The translations under genes and the position numbers were made by a program. 64,000 nt of DNA from Tubiluchus corallicola. Its lineage: Eukaryota; Priapulida; Priapulimorpha; Priapulimorphida; Tubiluchidae. Location of the stretch: positions 1,468,501-1,532,500 of the forward strand of contig JAQGDQ010000008.1 of the NCBI GenBank assembly GCA_030141605.1, written 5' to 3'. Under the pieces are notes generated by a model, which did not search any database, was not told the DNA's origin, and saw nothing but the letters and a program-made list of their open reading frames with translations. Positions 59,398-64,000 of the stretch are shown piece by piece; position 1 is the first letter of the stretch, and each line of letters begins with the position of its first letter.

Positions 59398-59628
59398 TCA
59401 TGCTATTTCCCTTAACAAGTAACGATTTAATTTACGTGTGAATATTTTTAGCTTCTTTCTGGCTCGACTGACGGACCACATGTCGCTAATGTGTTTTATC
59501 AGGTCTGAAATAGGGCAGTCCTTCATGACCTTAAATTGTTCAGGATTGTTCGTTTCAGGGTTTCTACAGCTAATTGTATTAAACACCGTACGCATGAGCC
59601 ATTGAACTTTGTACAGATTTTTCCTTAG
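59398..59628 (-). CDS. Unidentified coding block, possible last exon of a minus-strand gene
   Basis: From a plausible acceptor (TATACCGTCAG, exon starts 59628) the minus strand is open for 76 codons to TGA: LRKNLYKVQWLMRTVFNTIS, then CRNPETNNPEQFKVMKDCPI, then a charged helix-like end (SRARKKLKIFTRKLNRYL). The composition looks like real protein, not AT-rich noise. I do not recognise the family. It may be a terminal exon whose upstream exons lie to the right (beyond 59.63 kb, possibly outside the window) or a fragment of a mobile-element protein. It sits about 125 bases upstream, on the same strand, of a retroelement fragment. Confidence 0.4.
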   Translation of the reverse strand, partial: LRKNLYKVQWLMRTVFNTISCRNPETNNPEQFKVMKDCPISDLIKHISDMWSVSRARKKLKIFTRKLNRYLLREIA

Positions 59629-59639
59629 CTGACGGTATA

Positions 59640-61225
59640 TATAGAAATAGAAATAGAAATAGTTTTACGGTTATTCTTGTTAAGCACGCATACGTGACTT
59701 CTTTTTGAAAATAGAATTTGTTACTGAAAACTTTAAAGCACAAATTCCTAAATTTTCCGAGACACTTTGTGTTTTATTCACACAGTGACGACAACAACGA
59801 CGACAATGACGATGAAAATATTTCTTTCGACAGTACTATTCCGTATCTCAACATTGCTTGTTAGTAAAATGAACTTTGAAATCGTTTTAAAGCAAAACAG
59901 AATGGATTCCGCGAGTATGACCGTGCTTATCACTTGGTAGTTGAATATTGTTATATTTTCAAAAACATATCATATTCACTCCTCGTCCAGTTACTGCAGG
60001 TCAGCACATTGTGATTTATCAGTGTGCATGATGGCCGTGACTATAATTGTCGGTTGATTATGCCTGGTCCCGGTTCGTACTCATGTATGACTGACAAATT
60101 TACCCTAATTTTCACATTTTGGCTCCTATCTCAGGTCCTTAGATAATTTCAATTCTTAACTGTACATTGTCTGAGCCCCTAACCCAAATGTCTGTCTTGC
60201 AGGTTTCGTGACTCTGTGTACCATAGTTTTCTAGTGTCCTTGTCCTTTAATCGAGGACACCGTTTGCCATCCCTTGTCTGTGTACCTACCACAGGTGTCT
60301 GTCCACTGGCACCCGCAAGTGGCAAGTTCTGTGGCGCTAGCCTTTTCCGTTTGTGAGTTAACATGGTTGTCCTAGAAAAACTCCTAGATAAAAGATGAAA
60401 TCAGGGTTCCCCTTAATCATCGATGCTCCCGGATAAAAATGTATGGTACACTAGTTTATATAAAGTATATTTTTCTAAGCACTCAACTGACCCAAACTTT
60501 CAGTACGCATACAATATCACGAAAGCTTCTGTGCTGTGCAGTTCGTGCTTTATAACTTGAAACAATTTTCACTACAGCGTGCTAATCCGACTTAAGCAAA
60601 AGGATTTTCCTGGTCAATAGTAATCTCTTGATCAGCGGCATTACTCTGACTAATTATTTTATAAATGGATTAACGACCGTCACTATATGGTGAAACAGGC
60701 AAGTGAAATATTGCCTCATTATTATCAGGTATGTTCATTTGCATAAACTGTCGGGGGTGTAGGCTTCTAATGAGCAATTAAACACTGCTGAATTCCATTC
60801 TGGCTACTACGAACAAGAGAGTACTGCACGATATAAAAACTACAATACTTGCGAAGATGCAAACAGCTGTCAGCTTGTAATTTGCTTTAATTTTTGCAAC
60901 AATCTTCCCAAGAATCCAGACATTGGTTAAATTAATGTATTGCGCAACCATGGTATTCAAGCAATATAAAATACTTTTTTATTTTTTAAGCTTGGTGACT
61001 ATCTTAAAATTTGGCTAGTATTTTTGAATGTTATGATGGCAAGTCACAACACTAACGTCTGGTTTTCGTTTCGCTGTTCTTTACGTTTTACGTAGACAAA
61101 CACAGGCGTAAAACTAAACTTGATATCTGTTTAGAAACCTGAACGCATTCTAATTGACTTTAGTGCTGAGCTGTCTACTGCTTACGGTAGCATATTGTTT
61201 CCTGATATCGTGATCTTTCCTTACC
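59640..61225. other. Intergenic, nothing firmly recognised
   Basis: The region at 59990-60380 is less AT-rich and includes GGTCCCGGTTCGTACTC, a B-box-like word, so a SINE is possible. No coding exon on the minus strand could be joined confidently to the block at 59628. Confidence 0.35.
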
Positions 61226-61690
61226 TCCAACGCCTCCTATGTTAGCCTACCTACCTGCCTATCTCCCTACCTACATACGTATCTACCTATCTACCTGCCT
61301 ATCTCCCTACCTAAATACTTACCTACCTCCTTACCTACCTACTTTCCTACCTATCTACTTAACTACCACCTATGTGCCTACCTACCTCCCTACCTACCTG
61401 CCGACCTATCTACCTGCCTATCTACCTACCTATCGACCTACCTACCTGCCTATCTGCCTACCTGCCTATCTACCTACTCATCTACATATCTAATTATGTA
61501 TCTACCTACCTGTCTACCTACCTCCCTACTTAACTACCTGCTTATCTACCTACTCATCTACACATACCTAGTTATCTATCTACCTAACTACCTACTTAAG
61601 TACTTACCTATCTACCTACCTACCTATCTATCAAGCTGCCTATGTGTCTATTTAGCTGCCTACCTACCTACTGTACTTACCTATCTAAAT
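61226..61690. repeat. CTAC/CTAT/CTGC tetranucleotide satellite
   Basis: More than 400 bases of impure tetranucleotides such as CTACCTACCTGCCTATCTAC. Confidence 0.95.
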
Positions 61691-62335
61691 TACTTTCCTT
61701 ACCCACATTCTTTCGCCAATATGGTTTTCTTTCATTCAATACGTGATTTTGTCATTAATTGCTGCAGATGCCACACATATAAATAAAGCCGCGTAATACA
61801 AAGTTGTATAGTAGATAGAGTGTAGCATGTATTATTGTGTAGAATATATCTATAAGAAACGCTAATCGAATATGGTAGCTCGCGCAGTAGTATAATCATC
61901 TCAGGAACAGGTAGGTGTTTCATGCACTCATATCTGCAAAATAATTGCCACAGGGATGTTTTATTCCTAAACCTATAATTCTATTACCACTCTGATTGCG
62001 AAAAAAGTGTTTTTATTCCACATTAACTAGGATCATAATTCAGGTAAAAACCCTTCTGACACCTGAAACCATAAACCTGAACTGCACAGATGCTTCTCTA
62101 AACTCATAATAAGATAAAAATAAAGAACTGTTTACTTTCACACAGCTAATATGTTCGCCCCCATATTGGTCATTGATGGGCTTCAAGTCAAACTTGAAAA
62201 CCAATTATCTGACAATATTATTGCATTCCAGTCTCAGCGGTGTCACATTTGATTTCGCTGAGTCACGTATGAAGCATGGCAAGGACATTTCTCATTTTCC
62301 TGCAACGACTTTTCAACTCTATAATCATAATGGTT
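61691..62335. other. Intergenic, nothing recognised
   Basis: No supported coding or repeat structure. Confidence 0.4.
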
Positions 62336-62375
62336 ATCATTATTGCCACCACCATGATCATGATCATCATCGTCA

Positions 62376-62448
<73 letters not shown>

Positions 62449-62450
62449 TG
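62336..62450. repeat. ATC/CAT trinucleotide microsatellite
   Basis: About 75 bases of uninterrupted ATC repeat (62374-62448) with impure CATGAT/CATCGTC flanks. Confidence 0.95.
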
Positions 62451-63110
62451 TTTCTGTCGTCATCGTTGTCGCTTTTGCAGTTGCCGTCGTTGTCATAGTC
62501 AGTGTTGTTGTTGTTGCTACTGTTGCAGTTGATAGCATTGTGTCTGTAATTGTGACAAAGAAAATTAAGTTTGTTATTTGGCTTCACGTGAAAAAAACAT
62601 TTTAGTGAATTTAGTTGCAACCTGGTGTACAGAATTGTCAAGCATAAATGTCTTAAATATTCTTGCATTTCCAACAACAATAGATTAACACACTACAAAT
62701 AATTTAAGAAGTAAAGTGTAAATAAACGATGCATTTATCTCGCTTTTGTGCGCGGTTTTTATTGCTGCACTATAATGCAAAGAAAATGAGTAAATAAAGA
62801 AGGCTGATCATTTATGCTTATTAATTTGACCAAGCAATCGTATATATTACAATATTTGTAATATGTATCGCATGTCAATACGCCGCAAATAATGTTGGCT
62901 GTACAAACACAAATTAATCTCTCTGAACGCTACCGGTGACTTTATTTGCCTGAATGGTTGATACAACATGAAGAACTAAAGCTAATAATTGAGCAAAATG
63001 ATTATTATTTTTTATACTATTAGGGATCCAGCATTCAGTGGCAGGTTTTGTTCAGTCTGGGTGGTCGTAACAAGACCGGAATCTTACTCATTTGAATGCT
63101 ATCCAAGTAA
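62451..63110. other. Intergenic, nothing recognised
   Basis: Starts with GTT/GTC-rich sequence, then AT-rich DNA without a gene. Confidence 0.4.
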
Positions 63111-64000
63111 GATGAGCCATCTCTTATCTATCCAAGATAAAGATAAAATAACAGATAAGATAAGGTGGGATGCGATAGGATAGGATAAGATAGGGCAGAG
63201 ACGAGTAGGACAGGGTTAGACGAGATCAGGTAAGGTAATATGAGGTAAGGTAAGGTAAGATAAGGTAAGGCAAGGTAAGGTAAGGTAAGGTAGAATAAAG
63301 TAAGGTGAGGTAAGATAAGCTAAGCTAAGGTGAGGTAAGGTAAGGTATGGTAGGGTAGGGTAAGGTAAGGTAAGGTAAGGTAAGGTAGGGTAAGGTAAGG
63401 TAAGGTAAGGTAAGGTAAGTTAAGGTAAGGTAAGGTAAGGTAAGGTAAGGTAAGGTAAGGTAAGGTAAGGTAGGGTAGAGTAGAGTAAGGTAAGGTAAGG
63501 TAAGGTAAAGTAAGGTAAGGTAAGGTAAGGTAAGGTAAGGTAAGGTAGGTAAGGTAGGGTAGAGTAGAGTAAGGTAAGGTAAGGTAAGGTAAGGTAAGGT
63601 AAGGTAAGGTAAGGTAAGGTAAGGTAAGGTAAGGTAAGGTAAGGTAAGGTAAGGTAAGGTAAGGTAAAGTAAGGTAAGGTAAGGTAAGGTAAGGTAAGGT
63701 AAGGTAAGGTAAGGTAAGGTAAGGTAGAATAAAGTAAGGTGAGGTAAGATAAGGTAAGCTAAGCTAAGCTAAGGTGAGGTAAGGTAAGGTATGGTAGGGT
63801 AATGTAAGGTAAGGTAAGGTAAGGTAAGGTAAGGTAAAGTAAGGTAAGGTAAGGTAAGGTAAGGTAAGGTAAGGTAAGGTAAGGTAAGGTAAGGTAAGGT
63901 AAGGTAAGGTAAGGTAGGGTAGAGTAGAGTAAAGGTAAGGTAAGGTAAGGTAAGGTAAGGTAAAGTAAGGTAAGGTAAGGTAAGGTAAGGTAAGGTAAGG
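63111..64000. repeat. (TAAGG)n pentanucleotide satellite with higher-order structure, running off the window
   Basis: After a GATAAGATAGG transition zone, pure TAAGG repeats dominate from about 63220 to the end. Variant blocks recur: GGTAGAATAAAGTAAGGTGA near 63289 and 63723, and GGTAGGGTAGAGTAGAGTAA near 63470, 63553 and 63912. The approximately 435-440-base spacing of the repeated blocks implies higher-order duplication. Confidence 0.95.

Noticed and set aside
61239-61786. Tyr-Leu-Pro-Thr repeat ORFs
   Set aside because: Translation of a tetranucleotide satellite.
62263-62538. Poly-Asp, poly-Ser and poly-Ile ORFs
   Set aside because: ATC trinucleotide repeat read in different frames.

Overview
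AT-rich, intron-bearing, microsatellite-laden DNA from an animal nuclear genome, most likely a non-vertebrate bilaterian. The two host genes have GT-AG introns, secretion signals, ZP (zona pellucida) domains, furin-type sites and C-terminal membrane anchors, an architecture typical of apical extracellular-matrix and cuticle proteins. The intergenic space is filled with decayed non-LTR retrotransposons. The species cannot be fixed from the sequence. A degenerate TTAGGG-like array weakly argues against an insect-type TTAGG telomere.

Layout. 1-4245: non-coding, with a repeat end at 1-70 that recurs just upstream of the second gene. 4263-16204 (+): ZP gene 1, ten coding exons, predicted 688 aa, with a Tyr/Pro/Gly-rich N-terminal half. 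17.2-22.2 kb: microsatellites and two minisatellites. 23.7-27.0 kb (+): a 5'-truncated non-LTR retrotransposon with endonuclease and reverse transcriptase, broken by one stop and one frameshift. 28.6-29.0 kb: repeat-rich mobile-element-like block. 29199-38869 (+): ZP gene 2, ten coding exons, predicted 704 aa, a divergent tandem paralogue of gene 1. Its introns carry a 1-kb palindromic element, a 30-bp minisatellite, GA tracts and purine-rich DNA, and a large AAT/AAC/ACT microsatellite lies within its last intron. 40.0-42.2 kb: two tail-to-tail retroelement remnants. 42.8-48.6 kb: a nested structure in which an approximately 600-bp inverted repeat encloses a minus-strand retrotransposon and a telomere-like array. 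49.5-56 kb: dispersed repeats, including second or third copies of families seen earlier. 57-59.6 kb: two more retroelement fragments and one unidentified coding block on the minus strand (59398-59628). 61.2-64 kb: tetranucleotide, ATC and TAAGG satellite DNA running off the window.

The two ZP genes share ten cysteines, six intron positions with the same phase, a 5'UTR splice acceptor immediately before the ATG, a dibasic cleavage site after the ZP domain and a single C-terminal membrane segment. They are best read as an old tandem duplication whose products are secreted, cleaved and polymerised into an extracellular matrix. I did not find a convincing novel multi-gene system. The most useful leads are the ZP pair, a GC-AG intron, the unidentified minus-strand exon and several palindromic or foldback elements.
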